Positions 17,094 to 25,030 of a DNA stretch of 31,733 nt are shown piece after piece; positions within the stretch are counted from its first letter, which is position 1, and each line of letters opens with the position of its first letter. This DNA is from DATAEK01 sp036258055 (GTDB lineage Bacteria; Acidobacteriota; Vicinamibacteria; Vicinamibacterales; 2-12-FULL-66-21), in the NCBI GenBank assembly GCA_036258055.1, contig DATAEK010000187.1:1-31733 (forward strand). Direction: 5' to 3'. The position numbers and the translations under genes were made by a program. The notes beneath the pieces are model-generated. The model was not told the DNA's origin. It ran no database searches and saw only the letters and a program-made list of their open reading frames with translations.

Positions 17094-17495
17094 ATGAGGC
17101 TCATGATCGGCCGGATGCTGAGCCTCGCAATGCTGTGTCTCTGCGCGACCAGATGCGGCGGTTCGGGATCTCCGCCATCCAGTCCCTCCCCTGGAGGCGC
17201 CGAAGGACGCACGATCACGATCACTCCGAGCGGAGTCAGTCCAAAAACATTGACGGTCACGCAGGGCACACGCGTCCTCTTCATCAACAACGACAACACG
17301 CGCCATAACATGACCTCTGATCCGCATCCGGAGCACGACGAATGTCCGGAGATCAATCAGGTGGGAACGCTCAACGCGAATCAGAGCCGCGAGACCGGCA
17401 ACATGAACACCGTGCGGACCTGCGGTTTCCATGACCACGACGATCCGCCGCCTGAGGGCAGTCGCTGGACGGGCAGCATCATCATTACGAGATAG
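17094..17495 (+). CDS. cupredoxin-like lipoprotein, second of a tandem pair
   Basis: A 133-residue paralog of the preceding protein. It shares ITPSGVSP, LFINND, the SDPHPEHDECPEI motif and TCGFHDHDDP, so the His and both Cys positions are conserved. The export signal ends CATRC-GG, a poor lipobox, so lipidation is less certain. The two copies have diverged strongly outside the metal-site segments, which points to an old duplication and separate roles. A start at 17103 (MIGRML) is an alternative. This is the last plus-strand gene before the convergent enoyl-CoA hydratase. Confidence 0.75.
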   Translation: MRLMIGRMLSLAMLCLCATRCGGSGSPPSSPSPGGAEGRTITITPSGVSPKTLTVTQGTRVLFINNDNTRHNMTSDPHPEHDECPEINQVGTLNANQSRETGNMNTVRTCGFHDHDDPPPEGSRWTGSIIITR

Positions 17496-17497
17496 GC

Positions 17498-17571
17498 GGC
17501 AACGGGGATTGCCGTTCGGGGTCGGGATTGCTTGCTCCGCCAGCGTGCATTCCCCACTGTCGAACCCCGAG
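17498..17571. terminator. stem-loops between convergent genes
   Basis: GGCAA/TTGCC (17498-17513) is followed by TTCGGGGT at 17515-17522 and its near-perfect complement ACCCCGAG at 17564-17571. The position between convergent stop codons suits a bidirectional terminator, but there is no T-run and the second loop is long. Confidence 0.35.
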
Positions 17572-17582
17572 CCCCGTCGCCA

Positions 17583-18359
17583 TCACTTCCCCGTGAACTT
17601 CGGCTTGCGTTTCTCGAGGAACGCGGCCGTTCCTTCGGCCTTGTCGGCCGACGCGTAGCAGATTGCCTGCGCGAGCGTTTCGATCAGCAGCCCCGAGTCG
17701 AGGTCGACGCGTGATGCGGCATTGAGGGACAGCTTCGCGAGCCTCGCCGCGAGCGGACCCTGGCGCACGATTCGCTTCGCGAGCTCGCGCGCGCGGACCT
17801 GCAGCTGACCGGCCGGCATGATCGCGGTCACCAACCCGATCTCGAGTGCCTGCTTCGCGTCGATGATGTCACCCGTGAGCACCAGGTGCTTCGCCCAGCC
17901 GAGACCGACGACGCGCGGCAGGCGCTGTGTCGCGCCGGCAGCCGGAATGATGCCGAGGCCCAGTTCGGGCTGGCCGAACTTCGCCGTCTCTGCCGCAACC
18001 CGGATGTCGCAGGCGAGCGCGAGCTCACAGCCGCCGCCCAGGGCGAAGCCGTTGATGGCGGCGATGGTCGGTCGGGGGAACCGCTCGACCGCGGTGAAGA
18101 GCGACGAGTTGATCGCTGCGAGCCCATCGTCACGGCCGCGCGCGCGGATATCGTTGATGTCGGCGCCCGACACGAATGCGGTTTCCCCGGCACCGGTGAT
18201 GATGAGCGCGCCAAGCAGTTCGTCGGCGGCGAGCTCGGCCAGCGCGCGATGACACTCCTGCACCGTCTCGAGGTTCAGCGCGTTCCGCACGGGAATGCGA
18301 TCGATCGTGAGAACCGCGATGCTGTCGTCACGGTCGACGCGGATGTTGCGATAGCTCAT
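17583..18359 (-). CDS. enoyl-CoA hydratase/isomerase family protein
   Basis: A 258-residue crotonase-fold enzyme, normal length for an enoyl-CoA hydratase, which adds water to trans-2-enoyl-CoA in beta-oxidation. The oxyanion-hole region GADIND is at residues 65-70, and NGFALGGGCELALACD carries Glu112. GQPELGLGIIPAAGATQRLP carries Glu132. These are the two catalytic Glu positions of true hydratases, both intact, so hydratase activity is likely. Substrate chain length cannot be told. It is divergent from the receiver gene at 18481 and convergent with the lipoprotein genes. The thioesterase at 5036 is the only other acyl-CoA gene here and is not linked to it. Confidence 0.92.
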   Translation of the reverse strand: MSYRNIRVDRDDSIAVLTIDRIPVRNALNLETVQECHRALAELAADELLGALIITGAGETAFVSGADINDIRARGRDDGLAAINSSLFTAVERFPRPTIAAINGFALGGGCELALACDIRVAAETAKFGQPELGLGIIPAAGATQRLPRVVGLGWAKHLVLTGDIIDAKQALEIGLVTAIMPAGQLQVRARELAKRIVRQGPLAARLAKLSLNAASRVDLDSGLLIETLAQAICYASADKAEGTAAFLEKRKPKFTGK

Positions 18360-18414
18360 GGACGCCTATCCTACCGCGTGGGCGCCGAGCAAGCGACGCG
18401 TGGACAAGTTGTGC

Positions 18415-18442
18415 TGGACAAGCTCACCCGCTGGTGTAGAAT
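18415..18442 (+). promoter_or_regulatory. sigma-70-type promoter of the receiver gene
   Basis: TGGACA (18415-18420) and TAGAAT (18437-18442) are separated by 16 bases and predict an RNA start near 18449, 32 bases before the TTG start. Confidence 0.5.
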
Positions 18443-18480
18443 CCGGCAGACCGAGCGCGGTCCCTCCATCGAGAATCCCT

Positions 18481-18837
18481 TTGACCTCGCTACTCATCGT
18501 TGACGACGATGTGCCTTTGCTCCAGGCGTTGAGCCGCTTTCTGTCCGACAATGGATATAAGGTCTTCGCCAGCAGCTCTTTCGAGGATGCCAAGCAGGAG
18601 ATTGCGGTGCTGCAGCCCGACATCGTGATCACCGATGTCCGTCTCGGCGCGTTCAACGGCCTGCAGCTCGCGCTGCTCGCGCGCGCCGTCAAACCTGATG
18701 TGCGCCTCGTCGTGTTCTCGGGGTTCGACGATCCAGTGCTCAAGGAGGAAGCGCGACGGGTCGGCGCGACCTATCTCGTCAAGCCCGTCTCCGGGCACGC
18801 GCTGTTGAAGGAATTGCAGGCCGGCGCGTCAAGCTGA
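18481..18837 (+). CDS. stand-alone response regulator receiver protein
   Basis: A 118-residue single CheY-like receiver domain: acidic pocket DDD after LLIV, phosphoacceptor Asp52 in VITDVRLGAFNG, conserved Ser in VVFSGFDD and Lys in YLVKPVSGH. No output domain follows. It begins with a TTG at 18481 directly at the domain edge, downstream of a plausible promoter. Upstream in-frame sequence back to 18358 covers that promoter and is rejected. Its last 9 bases overlap the end of the convergent sigma-54 activator gene. That activator has no receiver of its own, so the two may work together as a split NtrC-like pair. No kinase gene is adjacent. Confidence 0.85.
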   Translation: MTSLLIVDDDVPLLQALSRFLSDNGYKVFASSSFEDAKQEIAVLQPDIVITDVRLGAFNGLQLALLARAVKPDVRLVVFSGFDDPVLKEEARRVGATYLVKPVSGHALLKELQAGASS

Positions 18838-19965
18838 CGCGGCGAGGCGTGACCGATCGGATCCCGGGGTTGTGGGACCGTCGGCACGCAGGCCGTTGCG
18901 GAACTGCTGGAACGGCATGTGGCATTGATGCTTCCGGAGGAAATTCAGGAAGCGTTTGTAATCCCCCGGCGCCATGTTGAACAGCTCGATCAGCGTCCGA
19001 TAACTGCCGGAGGTCTGCTGAAGCCCGATACCGACGAGCGCCCGCAGATCATCGCGGGTGAGATCGCGCGCCATGAACGGTCCGTAGACCGCTGACCAGA
19101 ACGACTGATGCCCCGCGACAATCTGCTGAAAGAGCGACTCTGCGACCGACGGCCGTGCACTCGGCGCAGGCTGGGCGGACGCCGCGGCCTGGTTGTGCCT
19201 GACCTCAGGCGGCAGATCGTCCAGGCCGACCACGCGCTGCGCCTCGGTGGCACGCACCGTGAGCCGTTCGATGAGATTCTTCAGCTCGCGAATGTTGCCG
19301 GGGTAGTGATAATCGAGCAGCGTCCTCCACGCTTCGGGCGCGAACCGGATTCGCGACGTCGAATACTCCGCCGCGAAGAGGGCCATGAAATGTTCGAGGA
19401 GCGCCGGGATGTCCTCGCTGCGATTGCGCAGCGGCGGCACCGTGAGATGGATCACGTTCAGCCGGTAGTAGAGGTCCTCGCGGAACAGCTTTGCGGTAAC
19501 CGCCTGCAGTAAATCGCGATTGGTGGCCGCAATGACGCGGACGTCGACGCGCGCGTTCGATTTGGTGGCGCCGACGCGCTGAATCTCGCCGCTCTCGAGA
19601 AATCGCAGCAGGAGGCTCTGCATCCGCGGGCTGGTCTCGCCGATTTCGTCCATGAAGACCGTGCCGCGGTGCGCCATCTCGAAGACGCCAACGCGATCCC
19701 GATAGGCACCCGTGAAGCTGCCTCGGGCATGGCCGAACAATTCGCTCTCGAGCAGGGTCTCGGTGATCGCGGCGCAGTTGACAGTGACGAGAGGGTACGT
19801 GCCTCGAGCCCCGGCCGAGTGGATCAGACGCGAGACAATCTCCTTCCCGACACCGCTCTCGCCGGTGATCAGGACTTTCGCGTCCGTACGTGCCGCCGCG
19901 GCGATGTCCTCGCGAAGCGATTGAATCGCCCGACCCGTTCCGATTAATTTGGCCGATTCCAGCAT
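18829..19965 (-). CDS. sigma-54-dependent activator without receiver domain
   Basis: A 378-residue AAA+ activator lacking an N-terminal regulatory domain: the AAA+ module starts almost at residue 1. Walker A is GESGVGKE at 35-42 and Walker B GTVFMDEIGE at 101-110. The sigma-54 contact loop reads GSFTGA (82-87) and not the usual GAFTGA; the critical Thr is kept. The C-terminus (about 285-350) is not the common Fis helix-turn-helix but a longer helical segment, DLTRDDLRALVGIGLQQTSG then APGDYKRFLNFLRKH, presumably DNA-binding. Control is likely by expression or a partner protein, perhaps the receiver encoded convergently. It follows the diguanylate cyclase gene by 52 bases on the same strand and is probably cotranscribed. 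Confidence 0.9.
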   Translation of the reverse strand: MLESAKLIGTGRAIQSLREDIAAAARTDAKVLITGESGVGKEIVSRLIHSAGARGTYPLVTVNCAAITETLLESELFGHARGSFTGAYRDRVGVFEMAHRGTVFMDEIGETSPRMQSLLLRFLESGEIQRVGATKSNARVDVRVIAATNRDLLQAVTAKLFREDLYYRLNVIHLTVPPLRNRSEDIPALLEHFMALFAAEYSTSRIRFAPEAWRTLLDYHYPGNIRELKNLIERLTVRATEAQRVVGLDDLPPEVRHNQAAASAQPAPSARPSVAESLFQQIVAGHQSFWSAVYGPFMARDLTRDDLRALVGIGLQQTSGSYRTLIELFNMAPGDYKRFLNFLRKHQCHMPFQQFRNGLRADGPTTPGSDRSRLAASA

Positions 19966-20017
19966 GTGCGAGAGGACACCGAGCGAGGGCGCAGCGAGTT
20001 CCCGTTATAGGCGACGG

Positions 20018-21394
20018 TCAGGGCGTTGTCAAGGCAGGATAGAGGTTCACCAGGTTTTTTCCGCTCGTTTTTGCCCACAACAGAGCGGAATCCGCCTGCG
20101 CGATGAGCGTCTCGCGACTGGTCGTGGGCGAGGCCGTGGACACGCCGACGCTGACTGTCGTGGGCATTGGCTGCCCCGAACGCAGGCCGCTCGCGAAGTG
20201 CTGCTCGACCTGGCGGCGGATCCGCTCGGCGATGCGCAGCGCGGTCGGGGCGCCGGCCCCTGGCATGAGAATCACGAACTCCTCCCCGCCGTAACGGGCG
20301 CAGACGTCGAAAATGCGCACGGCCCGCCGGAGGATATCCGCGACCTCTCGTAACACCCGATCCCCGACCAGGTGGCCCTGGGAGTCGTTGAGGTCCTTGA
20401 AGTTGTCGAGATCGACCATCAGCAGGGCGAGCTCATCGGCCTGCCGGCGCTGCCGCTGAATCTCCTGCTCGAGCCGGGTCTCGAAGTAGCGCCGGTTGAA
20501 GAGGCCGGTGAGCCCGTCGACCGTCGCGAGATGGGCCAGGTCGTGAGTCCGGTCGCGGAGCTGTTCGCGGGCCAGAGCCAGGGCAGCCGGGACACCCAGC
20601 GCGGTCAGAGTCGCGAGATCCTCGTCGTCGAACGGCGTCGAATCGGCCTTATCGGTCAGAGCAACGACGGCGATGACGCCGTCGGCGGTGACGAGCGGCA
20701 GCGCCACGTACGAATCGGTGCGATACCGCCGTCGTCGGGTGGCGCCGGGATTCTCCGATGCCGTGCGCGTCAGGATCGGACGCGCGGTCGAGAACACCCG
20801 GCCGAGGACTCCTTCGCCCGGAGCCAGCCGGACGTCCTCGACGACGACCGATGGGTAGCCATACGTGGCGACGACCGCGAGCGTCTCTTCGACGGGAACC
20901 AGCACCGCGAGCGATCCCATCTCGGCCCGAACAGCGCGCGCCATGTGCTCGACGATGACACCGTGCAGCGTCGAACTGTCGGTCGCGGTCACGAGCGCGC
21001 GCGAGAACCCGTCCAGGCGGACTTCACGAATTTTCACAGCCGCCGCCTCGGTGCGAAGCGCGACGTGCTGCAATGCGTCGGCGATCGCCATGCCTATCGC
21101 CTGCGATAGGGATGGATCCGTCTCGTCGCCGGAAGCACCGCCGATGAGGAGCTCCCGCGGCACGTCGTCGATCGTCTCGAGCGGCACCCGTACTGACGGC
21201 GCGGCATCCTCCGGCGCCGGCGTGGCGCCTGCAATCACGTTCCAGCGCTTGCCGTCGAACGCACGGATCCAACACGGGCGGTCGACCAACTCGGACAGGT
21301 GTGCAGCTGCGCACACACATGCGTCCGTCATGCTGGAGCTCTGCGCCACATCATGGGCGATGAAGAGGAGACGACGATCGCGCAATGTGTTCAC
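20018..21394 (-). CDS. GAF-GGDEF diguanylate cyclase
   Basis: A soluble protein making cyclic di-GMP from two GTP. After a less conserved N-terminal region (GAF-like remnant with CAAAHLSELVDRPCWIRAFDG) there is a GAF sensor domain (GEGVLGRVFSTARPILT). The C-terminal GGDEF domain begins TVDGLTGLFNRRYFE, has LMVDLDNFKDLNDSQGHLVGD and the active-site motif GGEEF. An RxxD I-site (RIFD) sits five residues before GGEEF, so product inhibition is expected. No transmembrane segments are seen. The start is uncertain: I use GTG at 21394; TTG at 21385, an internal ATG giving MTDAC, or GTG at 21532 are possible. It lies upstream of the sigma-54 activator gene, suggesting c-di-GMP and sigma-54 control are linked. 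Confidence 0.88.
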   Translation of the reverse strand: MNTLRDRRLLFIAHDVAQSSSMTDACVCAAAHLSELVDRPCWIRAFDGKRWNVIAGATPAPEDAAPSVRVPLETIDDVPRELLIGGASGDETDPSLSQAIGMAIADALQHVALRTEAAAVKIREVRLDGFSRALVTATDSSTLHGVIVEHMARAVRAEMGSLAVLVPVEETLAVVATYGYPSVVVEDVRLAPGEGVLGRVFSTARPILTRTASENPGATRRRRYRTDSYVALPLVTADGVIAVVALTDKADSTPFDDEDLATLTALGVPAALALAREQLRDRTHDLAHLATVDGLTGLFNRRYFETRLEQEIQRQRRQADELALLMVDLDNFKDLNDSQGHLVGDRVLREVADILRRAVRIFDVCARYGGEEFVILMPGAGAPTALRIAERIRRQVEQHFASGLRSGQPMPTTVSVGVSTASPTTSRETLIAQADSALLWAKTSGKNLVNLYPALTTP

Positions 21395-21595
21395 GCCTTT
21401 TGCAGAGTTAAAGAGCTGTACCCGGACGAAATGCGAATAGTGGAGCGAAGCTGAAGGGCAGTTCGGCCCAAATGCTCCCAAACGCACGGATATGGAGAAT
21501 ATTGTTCCGTCGCCCGGGCGACTTCGCACCACCGGAGACTTGGACGGCGCCGCCGGGCATGGGCGACACCGCTAGCGTCAAGAAAACGTAACAAC

Positions 21596-21611
21596 CGGAA
21601 CACAAATTGCA
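21596..21611 (+). promoter_or_regulatory. sigma-54 promoter (-24/-12)
   Basis: The site is C-GGAAC-N5-TTGCA, with GG at 21597 and GC at 21609, exactly 12 bases apart. It differs from the consensus core mainly by A for C after GG. The predicted RNA start near 21621 leaves a 45-base leader with a good ribosome-binding site before the 77-residue gene. Confidence 0.7.
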
Positions 21612-21665
21612 CTTTTGTCACTCCGCTGTCTACAGCAACGGGGTTGACCTGCAGGGGAGAGGGTT

Positions 21666-21899
21666 ATGGACATCCGCTTCGTCTCGACCTTGACGGCCGA
21701 AGACGAGAACAACTTCGCTCCGGCGCTCCTTCGCGCGATTGGTTCGTTGCTGGACCAGCTGCCGATCGCCTACACCGTTCGCATTGAAACGACCGGTGCG
21801 CAGGTCTTTCAGCACAGCCATCCGGCATTCGAGGCGACATATCCGGGTGAAGAAGCCCCGACGTTCGAAGCGCCGGCGATTCCGATCCTCAAATCGTAG
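21666..21899 (+). CDS. small protein of unknown function
   Basis: A 77-residue protein I do not recognise. The first 45 residues look like a compact folded unit: FVSTLTAEDENNFAPALLRA then LLDQLPIAYTVRIETTGAQVFQH, a helix followed by strands. The tail is acidic and Pro-rich (EEAPTFEAPAIPILKS). There is no signal peptide or membrane segment. A strong GGGGAGAGGG ribosome-binding site precedes the ATG and a sigma-54 promoter lies 55-70 bases upstream. Together these support a real, well-translated gene. It is divergent from the diguanylate cyclase gene. It may be a target of one of the two sigma-54 activators encoded here. Confidence 0.78.
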   Translation: MDIRFVSTLTAEDENNFAPALLRAIGSLLDQLPIAYTVRIETTGAQVFQHSHPAFEATYPGEEAPTFEAPAIPILKS

Positions 21900-21903
21900 G
21901 ACC

Positions 21904-21938
21904 CTGGGGACGGCGGTCCGGCAGCCTCGCCTCCCCAG
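21904..21938 (+). terminator. stem-loop after the small gene
   Basis: CTGGGGA (21904-21910) pairs with TCCCCAG (21932-21938), starting 5 bases after the stop codon. There is no clear T-run, so a terminator call is tentative. Confidence 0.35.
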
Positions 21939-22023
21939 CAGCAATCATTCTCCCCACGGGTAGACTTCCCCGCTCCACGCCAACCGGACCCCAGCTTTTC
22001 CCCGGGTTTTTCGCATATTTCGC

Positions 22024-22039
22024 CGGCACTTCCCTTGCG
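22024..22039 (+). promoter_or_regulatory. sigma-54 promoter (-24/-12)
   Basis: The site is C-GGCAC-N5-TTGC-G with GG at 22025 and GC at 22037, exactly 12 bases apart. The predicted RNA start near 22050 leaves only about 13 bases before the ATG of the yvcK-like gene. Confidence 0.62.
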
Positions 22040-22062
22040 CTCGCGGTCACCTGCCTCCGCAC

Positions 22063-23124
22063 ATGCCACAGCCGTTCCGCGATTCCGCCGTTCGAGCCCG
22101 TCGCCGCTCCACACTCGCTACCGCATCGGGTCCGCGCATCGTCGCCATCGGCGGCGGGACCGGATTGCCGGCCGTTCTGAGCGGTGTCGCGGATGCGTTC
22201 GACGGGCGACCGCGGCCGGTCTCCGCGTTGACGGGCATCGTGACGGTGACAGACGATGGCGGCAGCTCAGGCCGCCTGCGTCGCGAAGCGGGCATGCTAC
22301 CGCCCGGCGACGTGAGGAACTGCCTGGTGGCGCTGGCGCCGGAGTCGCCGCTGAAGCAGCTCCTCCAGCATCGCTTCACGGCGGCGCCCAGTCTTCGCGG
22401 CCACGCGCTTGGGAATCTCCTACTCGCGGCGCTGGTCGAGGTCACCGGCGATTTCTGCGACGCCATCGATCAACTCGGCACCATGATGGGGCTGCGCGGC
22501 CGCGTGCTCCCCGCCACCGTGGATCACGTGTCGCTCGTCGGTGAGTTCGACGGCGGTCACACCGTCTGCGGCGAGACCGCTATTGTCGCCGAACGGCGCC
22601 CGATTCGCCGTGTGCGCCTCGATCGGACGGCGTGCGCGGTCCCGCGCGCGCTCGACGCAATCGCCCGCGCTGATCTGATCGTCGTCGGACCGGGCAGCCT
22701 GTACACGAGCATCCTGCCGAACCTCCTCGTGGACGGCGTTGCCTCGGCGATCGCCGCGTCCCGCGCGGTTCGGGTGTTCGTCGGGAACCTGATGACGGAG
22801 CCGGGCGAGACGGACGGTTTCTCGCTCGAACAGCACCTCGACGTCATCGCGGCACACACGGGCAAGGATTTGTTCGACTGCGTGCTGATCAATCGACGCG
22901 CGCCGTCGCCACACGCGATCGCGCGCTACGCCAGGCAGTCGGCGCTGCCGATCGAAATCGCGCATCCGGCAGCGGACGTCATCGGGCGCGCGCGCGTCGT
23001 GCGCCGCGATCTCGCGAGGGAAACGCATCAGGGAAAGGTTCGTCACTCGCCCGGCGCGCTCGCCCGCGCACTCCTCCAGATCGCGGCCGAGCGTCCGGTG
23101 CGCGCCGCGCGTGCAACGGCGTGA
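22063..23124 (+). CDS. yvcK: YvcK/CofD-like gluconeogenesis factor
   Basis: A 353-residue cytoplasmic protein of the YvcK family, which binds UDP-sugars and influences cell-wall precursor supply and morphology in bacteria where it has been studied. It has the glycine-rich IGGGTGLPAVL loop at 29-39, VTVTDDGGSSGRLRRE at 60-75 and PPGDVRNCLVAL at 80-91. GPGSLYTSILPNLLVDG and VGNLMTEPGETDGFS follow further on. The first 24 residues are Arg-rich and not part of the family core, so a later start is possible. A sigma-54-type promoter lies just upstream, unusual for a gene often treated as housekeeping. The TIGR03790-type gene begins 31 bases after its stop. Confidence 0.88.
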   Translation: MPQPFRDSAVRARRRSTLATASGPRIVAIGGGTGLPAVLSGVADAFDGRPRPVSALTGIVTVTDDGGSSGRLRREAGMLPPGDVRNCLVALAPESPLKQLLQHRFTAAPSLRGHALGNLLLAALVEVTGDFCDAIDQLGTMMGLRGRVLPATVDHVSLVGEFDGGHTVCGETAIVAERRPIRRVRLDRTACAVPRALDAIARADLIVVGPGSLYTSILPNLLVDGVASAIAASRAVRVFVGNLMTEPGETDGFSLEQHLDVIAAHTGKDLFDCVLINRRAPSPHAIARYARQSALPIEIAHPAADVIGRARVVRRDLARETHQGKVRHSPGALARALLQIAAERPVRAARATA

Positions 23125-23142
23125 AGCCCAAAAGATTACTGC

Positions 23143-23148
23143 TACACT
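23143..23148 (+). promoter_or_regulatory. putative TACACT -10 box (leaderless)
   Basis: TACACT ends 7 bases before the ATG at 23156, so transcription would start at or next to the ATG. It lies in the 31-base gap after the yvcK-like gene. No clear -35 element is seen. Confidence 0.4.
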
Positions 23149-23155
23149 GTCAGTG

Positions 23156-24958
23156 ATGCGCCGTACGTCGCTGCTGCTGCCGCTGCTGGCGTGCCTGGCG
23201 CTCGTCTGCCGTGACGCCCATGCGCAGTCGGGCGCCAACGTCCTCGTGGTCGTCAACGACGCGTCGCCCGCGTCCGCGAAGATTGCCGCGCATTACATCC
23301 AACGCCGGAACATCCCGTCCGGCCAGATCGTACACACGCGCACCACGATCGCTGACGAGATCTCGCGCTCCGACTTCGACCGGCTCATACAGACGCCAAT
23401 CGCGAACTGGCTGGCGGCGAACCGCGCCCAGGATCGCATCCTCTACGTGGTCCTCACGAAGGGCGTGCCATTGCGCATCGGCGGCACGCTGGGTCGCAAC
23501 GGCACAATCGCGAGCGTGGATTCGGAGCTCACGCTGTTGTATCGGCGGCTGGTCGGATTGCCGGTGAATCCGATGGGCTCGACCCCAAACCCGTACTTTC
23601 TCGGGGCCGGCAACCCGAAGGATGCGGCGCGCTTCACCCACGTCAGCCAGGACATCTACCTGGTCACACGGCTGGACGGCTTCACCATCGAGGACGTGAT
23701 TGCGCTCATCGATCGAGGCCTCGCCCCCTCGTCTACAGGACGTGTGCTGCTGGACCAGCGTGCGAGCCTCGCGGACCAGGGAAACGATTGGCTGGCGAGC
23801 GCTGCCAAGCGACTTGCGGATCAAGGCCTCGGGGACAGAGTGACCCTTGAGGGTACGAGCCGCCCTGTGTCGGGCGAAAAGAACGTCATCGGCTATTACT
23901 CCTGGGGATCGAACGATTCCGGCCAGAGCCTGCGTGCCCCAGCCGTGCAGTTCCTGCCTGGTGCAATTGCAGGCATGTTCGTGAGCACGGACGCTCGCAC
24001 GTTCATCGAACCACCGGCAAGTTGGAAGCCGGGCGGATGGGATTCGCAGCAAGCCTACTACGCCGGCTCGCCGCAGTCGCTCACTGGGGACTTGATCCGT
24101 GCGGGAGTCACTGGAGTCTCCGGACAGGTTGCCGAACCGTATCTCGACAGCGCTGTTCGGCCGGAGATTCTCTTTCCCGCGTACCTCGCAGGGCTCAATC
24201 TCGCCGAGTCGTTCTATCTCGCGATGCCGGCCCTGAGTTGGCAGACGATCGTTATCGGGGATCCGCTGTGTGCGCCGGTCCAGGGTGTACCCATCGCGCC
24301 TGCCGAACTCGATCCAGCGATCAGTCCCGAGACGGAACTCCCGGCACAGTTCTCCACGCGGCGACTCGCGCAGATCCAGATACCCGCGACGCCCGAGGTA
24401 CTCAAGCTCTTCCTGCGATCCCAGTCGAGGATCGCGAGCGGCGACAAGGCAGGCGCACGCGAGTCGCTCGAGCAGGCGGTAGCGGTCGACGATAAGTTGA
24501 CGATCGCGTGGCAGGTTCTGGCCAGCCTCTACGACGAGGCCAGGGACTACCCGAAGGCCACCGCGATCTACCGGAAGCTGCTCGAACGCGATCCGAAAGA
24601 CCCACTAGCGCTCAACAACCTCGCCTACGCGCTCGCTGTCCGCGAAGGACGTCCCGCCGAAGCGCTTCCATTGGCAGAGCGCGCGAACATGATCACGCCG
24701 CGCAGCGCGAGCATCATGGACACGCTTGGGTGGATCAAGCACCTGCTGGGCGACGACAAGGAGGCGGCCAGGTTGATCATCCCGGCGGCACTGACGATCA
24801 CGAGCAACGCCGATGCGCAGCTACATGCGGCCGTTGTGTGCGCTGCACTCGGAGCCTTGGACGACGCAGCGAAGTTCCTCAAGGCCGCGGAACAGGCTGA
24901 CCCTTCGACGAAGGATCGCGCGGAGTTCAAGGACGTGCAACGCAAGATCGGCCGGTAG
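23156..24958 (+). CDS. TIGR03790-like exported protein with C-terminal TPRs
   Basis: A 600-residue exported protein. After a signal peptide (residues 1-23, DAHAQ), residues 28-405 match the layout I know for TIGR03790: NVLVVVNDASPASAKIAAHYI, then RILYVVLTKGVPLRIGGTLG, GYYSWGSND and IVIGDPLCAPV near the end. A TPR region at about 415-590 follows (AVDDKLTIAWQVLASLYDEA, LLERDPKDPLALNNLAYALA). The family is uncharacterised; from memory it occurs only in genomes with an exosortase (PEP-CTERM sorting). The start is the ATG after GTG at 23153, where the signal peptide begins. It is convergent with a PEP-CTERM protein gene, which fits. The GDP-containing end recalls gingipain-like peptidases, but I see no clear catalytic dyad. 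Confidence 0.84.
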   Translation: MRRTSLLLPLLACLALVCRDAHAQSGANVLVVVNDASPASAKIAAHYIQRRNIPSGQIVHTRTTIADEISRSDFDRLIQTPIANWLAANRAQDRILYVVLTKGVPLRIGGTLGRNGTIASVDSELTLLYRRLVGLPVNPMGSTPNPYFLGAGNPKDAARFTHVSQDIYLVTRLDGFTIEDVIALIDRGLAPSSTGRVLLDQRASLADQGNDWLASAAKRLADQGLGDRVTLEGTSRPVSGEKNVIGYYSWGSNDSGQSLRAPAVQFLPGAIAGMFVSTDARTFIEPPASWKPGGWDSQQAYYAGSPQSLTGDLIRAGVTGVSGQVAEPYLDSAVRPEILFPAYLAGLNLAESFYLAMPALSWQTIVIGDPLCAPVQGVPIAPAELDPAISPETELPAQFSTRRLAQIQIPATPEVLKLFLRSQSRIASGDKAGARESLEQAVAVDDKLTIAWQVLASLYDEARDYPKATAIYRKLLERDPKDPLALNNLAYALAVREGRPAEALPLAERANMITPRSASIMDTLGWIKHLLGDDKEAARLIIPAALTITSNADAQLHAAVVCAALGALDDAAKFLKAAEQADPSTKDRAEFKDVQRKIGR

Positions 24959-24968
24959 CATCACGGTA

Positions 24969-25016
24969 CTCGGGGTTCGCGCCAACGATCCCAGCCCGAG
25001 GACCTAAACCCCCGAG
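24969..25016. terminator. inverted repeat between convergent genes
   Basis: CTCGGGGTT (24969-24977) and AACCCCCGAG (25007-25016) are complementary apart from one extra C. The repeat lies between convergent stop codons, so a bidirectional terminator is plausible, though there is no T-run. Confidence 0.4.
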
Positions 25017-25030
25017 AGCTCGAGACTCAC

